Source of the DNA: Armadillidium nasatum
Taxonomy: Eukaryota > Arthropoda > Malacostraca > Isopoda > Armadillidiidae
DNA: 21,753 bases
Reading direction: 5' to 3'
Assembly: GCA_009176605.1 (NCBI GenBank)
Contig: SEYY01017281.1
Location: forward strand, 1-21,753
The stretch's first letter is position 1. Every line of letters begins with the position of its first letter. The translations under genes were made by a program, and so were the position numbers. The notes under the pieces were generated by a model. The model saw nothing but the letters and a program-made list of their open reading frames with translations. It was not told the DNA's origin and did not search any database. Positions 1 through 10,144 of this stretch are shown piece after piece.

Positions 1-39
1 AATTGTTTAATAATGAAAAAACAAAGTTAAAGATATATT

Positions 40-1145
40 AATGTTATTGTAAACGTTTCAGTCAAATCTATGACCATTATCTAGACACTGAAGCAAAGGA
101 ATGGCATACAAACAAACAAAAAATAATTAGTAAAAAATACAAAATATATATATAACACAAATTATGAGAACTCAAAGTATAATTGACTTAAAATAAAAAA
201 GGTTAACATCACTAAATTAACAAGATAACAAGCTTTAAGGTGAAGAATGAACATTAGACTGAAAAACTAATTTATACAGAGAAATGAATATCAAGTTGGT
301 TGGTTAAAAACTGTTAAATAAAAGATATATGGTAGCAAACAAACCAAGCACGCACACACATATTTCCACTTTCTTTAAATACAAAATTAACACCATATTG
401 ATTCATCTACATCGTGCGTACAGTATTTCCTCCTCTTGATCTTTCTCTCCACTCCAAATTTAATTTTTTTAACAATTTATTCAAGTCTCTCAACTTCCCC
501 ACTAACATAGTATCCCAATAAATTTTTCAAATCCTATCAAAAATCTACTACCCTCCTTTTCCTGTCCTTACTGCTCCATACCTCAACCATTCCACTGTTC
601 CTATGGCCTCCAAACTTTCTAAGACTTTATCAATCCTTTCCTCATCTTCATATATGCTTTTCCTTTCGTTTATCTTTTAAAATCTCTTTTCTGTTTCGTT
701 ACAAATCTTCGCTTCCGTTTCTTTTTAAGTATTAGTGGTATATAACTTTATTTGTTCCTAATGCTATATATATAATATATATATAAATATATTATATATA
801 TATTTATAATATATATATATATATTATAGAAATATATATATAAATTTATATATAGCGTGCGTGCGCTTGATTTGCTTGGTACCATATATCCTTTATTTAT
901 CAGTTTCTAACCAACCAACTCGATATTCATTTCTCTGTATAAATTCGTTTACCTTTTTCAGTCTAGTGTTCATTCTTCAGCACATAGCTGATGTTACCTA
1001 TTTTTATTTTAATTCAGTTAAAATTTTTGTTCTCATAATTTGTTTATATTACTGTATCTTAATCTTTAATTTATTTTTATTGTTATTGTTATGTGCCTTC
1101 CTTTGTTTCAGTGTCTTGATTGGTCATAGCATTGACCTTGTAACT
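40..1145. mobile_element. Fold-back element with ~280-bp inverted arms (left copy)
   Basis: Bases about 50-365 and about 850-1140 are inverted copies of each other. For example, the block with ACTGAAAAAC and GAGAAATGAATATCAAGTTG at 258-299 returns as its complement around 925-965, and GTCTAGACACTGAAGCAAAG-like sequence near 80-100 returns near 1105-1120. The middle (about 366-760) is unique and has no credible ORF; it is followed by degenerate TA-rich DNA (about 763-847). The layout fits a non-autonomous fold-back or long-TIR DNA element. I cannot name a superfamily and see no transposase. A mirrored copy lies at 19863-21005. Confidence 0.7.
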
Positions 1146-1149
1146 AAAT

Positions 1150-1185
<36 letters not shown>

Positions 1186-1188
1186 AAT

Positions 1189-1224
<36 letters not shown>

Positions 1225-1362
1225 CAAATGCAAAAAAAAATACAACGATTTTATGTGGTACTTGAGAAAGAAATTAATTATTATAATAAACATTTCACGT
1301 TTCATTCATTTTTGGCTCAAAGGAGTCTCATTATAAGATATATATATATATATATATATATA

Positions 1363-1414
<52 letters not shown>

Positions 1415-1510
1415 TATATATAATCGCCATGAAATAGCTTCCCACTCGGGATTGTAGGCTCGGCCTGCACGGAGGAAAAAATATATATATATATATATAT
1501 AATAATATAT
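763..1510. repeat. TA microsatellite cluster, left arm
   Basis: TA-rich tracts lie at about 763-847, 1148-1226, 1338-1422 and 1481-1500, with interruptions such as ATAATAT and TAAATA. Between them are the fold-back element's right arm (851-1140), a short spacer (1227-1337) matching 19583-19735, and a solo LINE 3' end (1434-1483). Every tract is shorter and more interrupted than its mirror in the right arm. Confidence 0.9.
1434..1483 (+). mobile_element. Solo LINE 3' end, heavily decayed
   Basis: This is the mirror counterpart of 19386-19458. Its sequence, including CCCACTCGGGATTGTAGG and GCACGGAGG, is a shortened version of the LINE 3' end, with about 20 bases missing in many small deletions. 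TA repeats flank it on both sides. The LINE strand is +, with the 3' end towards the TA array at 1490. Confidence 0.6.
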
Positions 1511-1559
1511 TATGGGTGGACAACTAGGTATTGAATTGGAGTTCTCGTACAGTAGCAAA

Positions 1560-3080
1560 TATACTTATACATCATCACTGCAAAGCTTACTCCATATATA
1601 TCCTTCATTCGTTCAACTATTAAATCTTCATAACTTTATCTTTAATGACCTCGTCATCCTTTGATTAATAACTTCAGGAATATTATGCTGCAATAAAATA
1701 GTGAATTTTCTGTGTTATTGGAAACTATGCCACGTAAGAACCACTTTAGATTAACTTACCAAATTTCGATTCTTTATCACACTATTAAATCACCTAAACA
1801 ACCGCGCTAGAGAGGCATTGGACGAAATAATGATTGATTAAATATTTCGGTGAGGTACGATCATAAAGAATTAAAACCGACTCACTATGCAATTAATATC
1901 TCCTCTTGCAAATTCTAAATATTGCCTTATAAATTGCAATAAATCCTCTCTATACCAGCCACACGCAAACGTTGAAGTAGAGGTTAATAGGTAGAAAAAA
2001 CAAGTAAGGTACTGGAAGTACGAAGCATTTCATCGAACAAACTGGAATTGCCGATCTCCGTATTATATTTGCTTGAGAAATTAAAAACGGTACCTTTATG
2101 ATTCGAGAGCGTCAGAAGGTTGTAAAATTAATGGTCAGTTCCTTCAAGCCCTGTCTTTGTAGTACCAAAAAAGACAGCAAAGTGGCGTTCAACAATAGAT
2201 CAAGAATTAAAAAAAAATGAAATAAATAATTTTTTTCCTTTGATTAAGCTTCTTTAAAAGACTGATAAAGTAGCAGCCCTCTGAGATACGAAAGCAGCAC
2301 TTCATAAAATGGTAGATAGTTGAGGTAACTGTATATTGGAGAAAATTTTCGATGCTTTAGCAGAATTTACAACTTTTGAAACTGCATTAGCGACCTGTGT
2401 GATATGAAGTTTATAAGTGTATTTTATGGTTCACATTGAAATAACATGATATTGTTCGCAGGAGAGACAACAGGACCGCTGAAAGAAATAAAAGCAGAGT
2501 TTTTAAAGAGTTTAAATTCACAAGGTTAAGGTACTTGAATTCTTAGAGAACCAGCCAAATGAATTTCTAAGGTGAGTTGTTAGCCACTTAAGTACAAAAG
2601 GGAAACGACTAAAAGGTAAGGAATGGAGTATAATTAATAGAACAGGAATTGATTGAGTTGTCTGAGCAGATTAACAAAAATGAAATAAGATACGGTGCGT
2701 CACAGGTTCCCAATTGAGCTCTCGTAGCCATAGTACTCCAGAGCGCGGCAGGTACTCCCAGATTTTTTTGAAGATTTAATCAGGAAATTATTTTTGTAAT
2801 TTGTTAAAAATGACAATTTTTTTAGGAAAAGAAAGGTAAATTAGTAAGTTCTTCAGACTCTTCGAGGATATCAGAGAAAATTATCATACACTTATGTTAT
2901 TTTATTTATCTGGCAAAACTCTGCAACATGTCTGCCACGAGCAATATACGTTTTGTACTGGTATATTTAAGTAGTCAGTTAGCAACAGTATGCCAATAAT
3001 GCTACAAAATATTCGAGTGACCATACATACTATTTAAGAGTGTATAATAATTATACATTATACCTTTTAATTAAACTAGA
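1560..3080. other. ~1.5 kb with no recognisable gene (left arm)
   Basis: No open frame of interest and no RNA gene are visible. It mirrors 17640-19260. The only faint protein-like signal is the run matching the right-arm peptide APVFVVPKKDSK (near 2145-2190), which resembles the substrate-side motif of retrotransposon reverse transcriptases but is frameshifted here. The rest appears to be ordinary AT-rich intergenic or intronic DNA. Confidence 0.6.
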
Positions 3081-3099
3081 AAATTGGTTAAAAACAAAC

Positions 3100-3330
3100 A
3101 TGTGGCAAGCGAAAGTAAGTGTACAATCTGTTGGAAAACCGTCAACTTCTTCATTAAAAGTGAACACCTATAAAACTGATAAATATTCTAGAAAGAGAAA
3201 ATATGACAGTTATTCGAGTTTTGGTTGCTTGGACTATAATGAGGAGGAACCAAGTGGTCATTGCATTGGATGTGGAACCGAAAGGCTCAAAATTAGACAA
3301 TGGAGAGCTCAAAAAATAAAAATAAATTTT
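3100..3330 (+). pseudogene. BED zinc-finger remnant (hAT/ZBED-like), left copy
   Basis: The peptide here reads KRKYDSYSSFG, then NEEEPSGHCIGCG. The pattern KRKYD..Y..FG.....NEE.P...CI.CG matches the start of the BED zinc finger in hAT-derived ZBED5/SCAND3-like proteins, recognised from memory. The two cysteines of CIGC would be the first metal ligands; the distal histidines are not visible because the frame decays into AT-rich sequence and then LINE DNA at about 3400. Compared with the right copy, a few bases are missing between FG and NEEE, which replaces FAWTC by a frameshifted stretch. It is a fragment, not a working gene. Confidence 0.55.
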
Positions 3331-3399
3331 TATTTTATTTTTATTATTTTATTTTGCATTTTAATGTATAATGTTTACTATATTTATATTATTATATTT

Positions 3400-4212
3400 C
3401 ACCTCCGATAGGCAAAAGCCGGAGGCCTACCTAATTCCACCGGAGTTGGGAAAAATTCTATCACTGCCGAAGGAGGCCGATATGTCCAGATACACGGCCT
3501 TTAAAAGTGTGCAAGTCAAAGGAAGTTGGGAAAACAGATTAGGGAGTGTGTTCCAGATTTTACCAGTAGAGTACATGTAGGTTGAACATAGCGGTTAAGT
3601 CTGGGGTCTGTCAGTTGGACAGGGAAAAGACGAGACTGTGTAGAAAGGCGTGTCGCACGAGATCTTCTCAAAGGAGAAGGTATGCGACGGGAGAGTCAGA
3701 AGAGCAGTGTCCGTTGTAATAGCAATAGTATAGAGAGAGTGTTATAGCAATAGGTTTAGATTATGTCCACGGACAGGGCGAACAACATCCCTATAAAGAG
3801 CAAGCAACTGGGGTGGTATGAAGTAGTTCTAAAGGCTCCTCAGAACGCCCAACCTCTTTGAAGCTTGTTTAGAAAGAGAAGAAATGTGATCTTTCCGAAA
3901 AATCACGAAAAAAAGAAACACCAAGAATATTAAGATAAGAAGACATCGGAGAAGAAAAGGAAAGCAGCTCCAAGGCTACAGACTAAAGGGCTCGCATACC
4001 TGCTGGGACGACCTCAACAAAGGCTAGAGCTTTAGATATGTTTTTGCCGAAATGCTCAGAGAGAAGGGAAAGAAGATCACCAGTTAGGGCTCCATAGAAA
4101 TCATTTGACCTGCTAAGGGACTCCTCAACAGGCTAGAGTTTGGTAAACCCTGCTGTGGTAGGAGATAGGATAGAACCCTGGGGACTGGGGCACACCTCTG
4201 TTAATAGACTTG
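3400..4212 (-). mobile_element. Decayed LINE (jockey-like), left copy, internally deleted
   Basis: This is the reverse complement of the LINE at 15953-17294, read on the minus strand. Its 3' end is the CCTCCGA hairpin at 3402-3445, next to an AT-rich tail. It keeps the 3' coding remnants (the complement of the CTGTCCAACTGACAGACCCC block near 3596-3620) and the 5'-most part near 4090-4200. It lacks several hundred bases present in the right arm, including the YADD segment and a stretch after the ASKRLGVLRSL block. Stops and frameshifts are frequent and no function is possible. Confidence 0.85.
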
Positions 4213-4215
4213 AAT

Positions 4216-4881
4216 AAAAAAAAAATTTTTTCGTATATGTTCGTAAAAAGAAATTGAACTAGTGACAATTAGCAATATAGCACAGTTAAATGAAATCTGA
4301 ATAGATATATTAAATGATTAAAGAGAATGAGGAAAATCAATGAAAAAAGAACTTTAAAAATGACACATATCTTGTTATGAGTTTTCATTATCGCAATTGA
4401 AATGAGTCAAAGGATAAAAATGATATCAGAAAAAGTTCAATACTTTAAAATACAATTTCATAAGTTTAAAAACTGAAAACGAAATAATTAGCAAAAAATG
4501 TCAGGTGTTATTGTGTTCTGTAAGAATTATTTTCAAGGGGAAAACAAAAATTTTGTAAACATTTATAAGATCAATTGTAGTTCTTTGATTCTGATTTATT
4601 TGGATAATTTTTTTTAAATGTTCATTAGTTAGTTGTCCAAATTGTTTTTTTGTAATTAAATAATTTACCCCTTATTCTGAGAAAAAAGCCCTTTTCATTT
4701 GAATATATCTTATAGTTTGATATTTAAATTAACTTAATATTGGAACCCCTTGACCAATATTAAAAACTGAAAATCTTATTTTGAGGCTAAAAAGTTTTTT
4801 ATCTTGTTATTGTTTCTTGCTTTGTATTAAAGAAATTTGGTTTCTTTTCTGTTGTTACACTTATTATTATTATTATTATTA

Positions 4882-4933
<52 letters not shown>

Positions 4934-4948
4934 TATTATTAATTATAG
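4216..4948. repeat. AT-rich intron-like DNA ending in an ATT microsatellite (left)
   Basis: No gene is visible in 4216-4850. Bases 4861-4945 are a (TTA)n/(ATT)n trinucleotide array that runs to within a few bases of the ABCA exon at 4949. It mirrors 15211-15276. Because ABCA exons lie downstream on +, I take this stretch to be the end of an ABCA intron into which the LINE and BED fragments upstream were inserted. Confidence 0.75.
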
Positions 4949-5228
4949 CAACAGCGGTGCAACGGCCGTGGAACTATTTGGATGTTTTCATACCTTCCCA
5001 ACATCTATTTAAGACCAAGGTTCCATAGCCTTTCTACAAATCTCAAGATTGGAATGTGCGTTTACTTCAACACCGCCATGAGTTTGGGCTGCTTTTTGGC
5101 CTCAATGTTTGAGGGAACAGGTTCGGGTCTTCAGTGGAATCTCCTGTCGTCTGGTGTGTCTCCTGATTCTCCTTTTAGTATGGCTGACGTTCTTTGTATG
5201 ATGGTCTTCGACATAATTTTGTATGCGG
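4949..5228 (+). CDS. ABCA-family transporter, internal exon, left copy (frameshifted)
   Basis: Exon of an ABC transporter of subfamily A, full-size lipid exporters of membranes. After position 4980 the frame reads MFSYLPNIYLRPRF, NTAMSLGCFLASMFEGTG, SGLQW and SMADVLCMMVFD, the end of the first transmembrane domain just before the first ATP-binding domain; FEGTG.G.QW is characteristic of ABCA1/ABCA3-type proteins. A splice acceptor (TTATAG) precedes it and a GT donor follows at 5229. Versus the right copy, two single bases are missing (A from CAAACAGC, G from GTGGGAAC), so translation from the correct phase ends at the TAG at 5026. The remaining codons are identical to the right copy. Either a recent pseudogene or a consensus error beside the microsatellite. 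Confidence 0.8.
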
Positions 5229-7248
5229 GTAGGAATTCAATTCTTATTTGCTAGTTTTTTTTTTATAGCTAAAGATATTTATATTAACAGCATTAATTTG
5301 TTTTACATGGTCAATTGGCAGTTTTTTTAAAAGTTTCATATATTTTAAGAAAGTTAAAGGGAAATTGTTTGGTATTTAAAGTGAAATTTATTTTCACTTT
5401 GTTTAAAGATACTTTTCATTTTCAATAAAGATTGTTTAAAGATACTTTCAATATTTCTTGTGCCTTACAGGATACACACACATTATATTTATCCTAGCAA
5501 TCAAACCTCAGATTTATAACTTAAACCTTCTAAGATTGTTTTATTACTTTTGCTTATTAAAATATAAAATGAAATACAAGTATGACTACAGTTATGCTTT
5601 CAGTATAATTTTTTAAAAATTCAGAATTAGACTACGTCATTTTACTCTTCCCACAAACAAACGCAAGCTGATGTTATGTCGCCTCCAAATCTCACAGACC
5701 TCTTCGTTTTAGAATTATCTCATTACTTTACGTATTCTACTTGAATTATAACTGTTTCAAATCCTTTAAAACATAAGTAACCCAATTTCAGTTTAGATTC
5801 ACTTTTTCAATTCCAAAGCTTCTACTATGACAATTTTTTGCTAATTTAAGCACTAAACTGAACGAAATATTTCATATTAGACTGATCCAAATTCGGACTT
5901 CTTTTAGCCTTTATCACAGGTCGCTTAACATCTTATTGAATAGGCAAATCAATAAGATTAAAGATTTTGTGTTAGAAAACACGAGTTATTCAGTCAAAGT
6001 CCTGTGGTAATTCAGTTAATGTTTGATTTTTACACAAATCAATTCTTTAACAACACAGTGTTTGATGTCACCAAAACTTTATATTCTACAATATTTTAAC
6101 AATTAAATATTTCCTGTTTGCTTGTAGTCAACCTCTGTAATCCACTAGAGAGAGAGTACCAAACACCTTTAAAACTATATTATTTTTATGCTGATGCTAA
6201 AAAAATAGTCATTTTGAATGAAAGTTTTTAAAAATTTATTTGTTTAAAACTTTGCTTCAATTTGTGCATCATTAGCTGCTAAAAATGAATTAAATTAGGA
6301 CCTATAAGTGAAATGTCATTTTTTTTAAATTGTTTTTTTTTTTTTTTTTTTTTTGTGCATGAGAGAATATTGAGTAAAAAATTAAGAAGATATATTGTTA
6401 GTGTCCTCAAAACCGTTATTCAAATCTGATTAGTTTTGATACGGATGATTTTTAAGAACGTTTATTTTATTTTCAAGAAATCGTTTGCCATTTTATATAG
6501 TACTATTCTGATGTATTTGACTCCGTATTAAATTAATGAGCATATATTGGCGAATCAAATAAACTAAAAATTAAATTTTTTCAGTCTTTGAAATACTTAA
6601 GGTTTTGGTTAAGAAAGAAAGAAATATGTAAATGGAAAATTAATAACAATCTTCATAATTATTTCTCTCCCTTTATTTTCATCAAACATGATTTTTAAAA
6701 TTCCTTCTAGTTCTTTCTTCATCCTGCCTAGACGGAGAAATATTTTGTATACTTTTTATAACCCACTCTGTTATACTATATAATGTATAATATATCCAGT
6801 TAACATTTATCACTTTCTTTATGATTCATGTAACCAAAATAAACCCTCAATTTTTTACCTTAACTTTTTTGTTCCAGACAAAGAAGTCAAGGAAGCCAAT
6901 CTTCAACCAAACCAAGTTGTTTCCCTTTAAATTTCACAGACTAGCCAAATATACTTTTTAGTTTTATATTTTTGATTTTCAATTTGCTAAGTAATCTCTT
7001 TTGCTCCGACGCAGCGTACATTTAAATATTCACCCTGGTCTTCTATTAGTCCTTTCATTTCTCAGACAAACACTTAAAAAATAGCACTTTTATAAAAAAA
7101 AAACCTTTAACCTTTTATAACGAAAGTAACATTCAGATCATTAATAGTCAGAACTTTTACTTATTTAGATCTTAAGGTAAAGGAATATCTTAACACTTAT
7201 TTTTCAATTTATAATGGTAAAGAACTAACATTTATTGTCTCATTGTAG
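5229..7248 (+). other. ABCA intron (~2.0 kb), left copy
   Basis: Bounded by donor GGTAGG (GT at 5229) and acceptor ATTGTAG (AG at 7247-7248); it splits a codon after its first base (G|TT = Val). It holds a poly-T run (about 6332-6353) and no recognisable gene. An internal near-direct duplication, TTGTTTAAAGATACTTT, occurs twice at about 5399-5448. Compared with the right-arm intron (12880-14927) it has scattered substitutions, for example TTAAAGG versus CTAAAGG near 5355, and an 11-base length difference near 6614-6635. Confidence 0.8.
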
Positions 7249-7322
7249 TTCTGACATGGTATATTGAAGGAGTTTTTCCTGGTGAATTTGGGGTTCCTCT
7301 TCCTTGGAATTTTCCTTTTAAA
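7249..7322 (+). CDS. ABCA-family transporter, next internal exon, left copy
   Basis: With the split G from the previous exon, this encodes [20 protein letters not shown] followed by NFPFK, 25 codons. The motif WY.E.VFPG.FGVP.PW.F is diagnostic of ABCA proteins immediately before nucleotide-binding domain 1. The acceptor AG is at 7247-7248 and the donor GTAAGT at 7323-7328, and the exon ends in phase 0. It is base-for-base identical to the right-arm exon at 12806-12879. The following exon, expected to lead into the Walker A region, is not found between here and the palindrome axis. Confidence 0.9.
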
Positions 7323-7735
7323 GTAAGTTTTATATTTGTTTCTTAAATTTAAAATTAAGTGTTAATGTTAATTATTCTTTGGTTTAATTTTGAAATGTGA
7401 CATCATTGTGGAATTTGAAATAATTTGGCTTTGAGTTTTCTTCATTAATAATTTACTGGGAAAGAGTAAGTATTTTTTCATGGAATTTGAGATTTTAGAC
7501 CTGATTCTGTATTTTTCTTACCATTGAATCAGAAAGTAACATAATTTTTTTCAAGCAGCTGAAATTTTTTAGATATTTTATGTCATTGCCTGTTTTACTA
7601 CCTTTATGGAACGGCATTACGATTTTCTTGTAATTCTAAATGTATCTGACTAATTAAATTGTTGCTATGATTTTGTTGATGTTGCTTTTTGAAATGTATA
7701 TTGAATATGTATTCTTTCCTTTTATTGATGTTGAT
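7323..7735. other. Start of next ABCA intron, no gene seen
   Basis: About 410 bp of AT-rich sequence between the ABCA donor (7323) and the start of the decayed multicopy gene (7736). Nothing else is recognisable. It mirrors about 12392-12805. Confidence 0.6.
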
Positions 7736-9957
7736 ATGGCTTCATCGCGAAGAAATTTATTAAATCATCTTGATATGCTGTGTTTCAGTTACGAGAATAC
7801 ACGTTCATTGAGAGGAGTTAAACTTATTAATTTTGTAAAAAGAACTAATCTTATCTATATTTCAAAGTACAACTTGGGAACCAGGATAAGTCATGGACAC
7901 CTCATAATGTGCCTGAACGTGTATGGGGCATCTGCAGCAGCAATGGACCAGATGAAAAATGAGATACCCGAAATTGGTATACCAATATATGGAGAGAACA
8001 TAGAAGCTAAAGTGGAAACTTATTTTTGTTTGGTGAATTTGAAGGTAATCAGTGAATTTAACAATGTAAATGGATCTATCCTGACGTAGACCTCTCCAGA
8101 CTGCCTGTTACATATTCAGAATAGATACATTACACATCATTTCGCCATCTTCCGGAGCTCTCTCAAGAAAAGGATGAATCAGTTTCTGACAAAGAAAATA
8201 TGTTATCAAAGTGATAGTGATTTCGAAGGCTCGTCAGCAGTGCAGAAGATTTTGTCTACAAGAATCGAACTACCTCATAAAGAACCTTTAGTTTTTCAAG
8301 AAAGTCGTCTAAATTTTTAGCTTATAGGCTGGGAAAAATTTGCTATTACTGGGAACCAAAATATCATTATTTTTTATATATATCCTCTGGTGGTCAAAAC
8401 CAGAGGCCTACCAATTCCACCAGAGTTGAGGGAATATCAAAAACAGAGTCCAGTTAAAGTCCGATATGTCATGATACACAGCATTTGAAGGTGTGCAAGT
8501 CAAAGGAAATTGAAAAAAGTAGTCATTGTTCCAGACTTCATAGCCAATTAGAGACATGAACTTCTCTATGGAGGAGGCATGGTACGGGAGAATTATGAAG
8601 AGCAGTGTCTTATAATAGTGATAATATAGAGAGTCACACAGCAAGGTCCTGGCGGCACATCCTTATCATCCCAAGTATGTGTCGGAGAGGACTGAATGAG
8701 GGGCTTGTTTGGATGTGCCTCCAAGCATCTCCGAGGCAGCTTTATGTTTCGCCATTTTTTCATTTAAAAGGTAATGTGCGAGTAAACGCTTTTAAATTTG
8801 TGGGAACATGTGAAGAAGGGGAGGGTGTAGTGGGAGCATAGGCACTCCAATGAGACTAAGGTACACTAGAGACTCTTTGAAAAGGTGAAACGCGAAAAAG
8901 GAACGAACCAAAAGGGCAAATGAGTGAAACGGAATGTACTAGCCTATCCCATCACTTTGCTGGCTGTGCCCAGTGGGAGGTACTTACATCGCTTCGGATG
9001 GTGCTATGTTCTCTCCCTAGAAAAGGATTTACTGCCATTCTTCTCAAAAGAGGATTTTGTTTACTGCAACAATGTGTAAAATTTACCGATGAAACTGGGT
9101 ATATTGGAATATCCACAAAGTAAAACTGTTGTTCAAAGATAACTCCAAACGAAGTTTAAAATCCCGATTGGTTACTTGTTCTGGAAGAATGAAGAAAAGT
9201 TGATGGTTAGCGTAGTTAGTGTTAGAAAAATATTATATTGAGACCACAATGGGTGATATGTGTGGATTTGAAGATGGTTAATTTTCTCCTGAGCCAGCCA
9301 GGCAAGTACATTAAGTATATGTGTTTTATATGTCTCTGGGGCGTTAGAGGGAAAGATGAACACTGTGTAATAAGAATGTGGCCTCTTAGAGAAAACATGG
9401 TGGCCAGAGAAAAAATATCATGTTGTTCCACTTCACTATATCAAACTAGTTTGATGAAACAATTTATGAAGTTTTGGAAAAGAGATGAAATATGTTATAA
9501 CCACTTGTATAGAATATTTCCGGCACTGAGTTTTGAAGAAGAAAAAACCAGTATATTCGATAAACCGCAAATCCAGAAAATCATGAAAGACCCCCCTTTC
9601 AAGAATTCACTTGACAACATTGAGGCAATTGGCTGGTAATCATTTTATATGGTAGTAAAGAACTTCCTTGAGAAACTTTAAGGTTAATGAATTCGATGAA
9701 CTCATGGGGAATATGCTTTTTACTTGTAAACAACTTTAATATTATCATCAAATTGTATTACCTTATATTCATTTGAATATTTCCCAGATAACCTGTGATA
9801 TACCAATGAAACAGAGTGAACGATTTTACCAAGAGCTGAGTAATGTGGACGATGGGATGCTCACACAATGATGTATTACTGTCAGAGTACCAAATGAGAA
9901 TGAAAAGGCACATCTCATCGCAGGAAATCTAAGAAATTTGCTTTAGGCAAGATAAAA
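7736..9957 (+). pseudogene. Decayed multicopy arthropod gene of unknown function, left copy
   Basis: I recognise, from memory, a family of roughly 500-600 residue uncharacterised proteins present in many copies in arthropod genomes. Conserved blocks appear in order in shifting frames: MASSRRNLLNHLDMLCF (7736); QDKSWTPHNV (7882-7911); ETYFCLVNLK (about 8015-8044); KNLLLLGTKISLFF (about 8332-8375); FSKEDFVYCNNV (9041-9076); LLFKDNSKRSLK (about 9126-9161); QWVICVDLKMVNFLL, YIKYMCFICLW and KDEHCVIRMWPLREN (9244-9400); FWKRDEICYNHLYRIFPAL; DKPQIQKIMKDPPF (to about 9601); SERFYQE (9815-9835); MMYYCQSTK (9868-9894); RRKSKKFALGK. Many frameshifts and stops make it dead. LINE-derived DNA interrupts it at about 8378-8985. 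The family's role is unknown to me; its copy number suggests spread by transposition. Confidence 0.7.
8378..8985 (-). mobile_element. LINE 3' fragment inserted in the multicopy gene, left
   Basis: The 3'-end hairpin CCTCTGG (8384-8390) / CCAGAGG (8400-8406) / CCACCAGAG (8417-8425), preceded by TATATATAT, opens the insertion; homology to the other LINE copies then continues to about 8640 (the complement of TCACTCTCTNTATA-type sequence). Multicopy-gene blocks flank it: KNLLLLGTKISLFF before and the FSKEDFVYCNNV region after. Bases about 8640-8985 do not resemble the LINE copy at 15953-17294 and are unexplained. It belongs to a different LINE subfamily from 3400-4212, judging by the altered hairpin. 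Confidence 0.7.
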
Positions 9958-10013
9958 CTATTGAATGAAAAAAAAATTTTGTCAGGTTTCATGCTTGTTA
10001 ATTAATATTTTGT

Positions 10014-10071
10014 AGACTTCAAAAATGACACTAATTTTTATCTATCAGCTCTGCTTCTAAAGATATGATGT
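10014..10071. other. Spacer (loop) at the palindrome axis
   Basis: This is about 58 bp of single-copy sequence between the arms. It is not self-complementary, so the symmetry is interrupted here. It is flanked by AATTAATATTTTGTA on the left (9999-10013) and its near complement on the right (10072-10088). Just outside those, both arms carry CATGCTTGTT-type sequence, with about 7 extra bases in the right arm. A genomic spacer of this size fits a real inverted duplication better than a simple zero-loop fold-back read, but it does not prove it. Confidence 0.8.
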
Positions 10072-10144
10072 ACAAAAAATATTAATTAAATTCAAACAAG
10101 CATGAAACGAATGACAAATTTTTTTTTTCATTCAGATAGTTTTA

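Larger units (their letters stand above)
1..10013. repeat. Left arm of giant inverted repeat
   Basis: The sequence from base 1 to about 10013 reappears as its reverse complement at about 10072-21046. I matched it by eye at many points: base 1 with 21046, the ABCA exons at 4949-5228 and 7249-7322 with 14928-15209 and 12806-12879, and the inner end at 9999-10013 with 10072-10088. Order and orientation of all elements are mirrored without rearrangement. The left arm is about 1 kb shorter because its TA arrays are shorter and it lacks several hundred bases of LINE. In unique DNA the arms differ by occasional substitutions and indels; in repeats they differ more. The outer boundary lies at or beyond the window edge. 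Confidence 0.95.

Noticed and set aside
861..1265. A 134-residue hydrophobic frame that looks like a membrane protein
   Set aside because: It lies in the fold-back element arm, ends in TA repeat, and its mirror (19953-20159) is not conserved as a full frame.
1228..1345. CRISPR-like alternation of repeats and spacers in the TA cluster
   Set aside because: The repeats are TA microsatellites with unrelated insertions, in a eukaryotic context; no direct repeat of CRISPR type.
4837..5028. Open frame starting with poly-Leu/Tyr and running into the ABCA exon
   Set aside because: The first half is translated (TTA)n microsatellite and intron; the second half is the ABCA exon in the wrong frame.
9172..9431. 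Minus-strand open frames opposite the decayed multicopy gene
   Set aside because: Antisense shadows: the plus-strand peptide has family-conserved blocks, and the same shadows recur at 10743-10934 because of the inverted repeat.
10014..10071. Loop as a missed sequencing adapter
   Set aside because: It does not resemble an adapter I know and looks like ordinary AT-rich genomic DNA, although the artefact hypothesis as a whole stays open.
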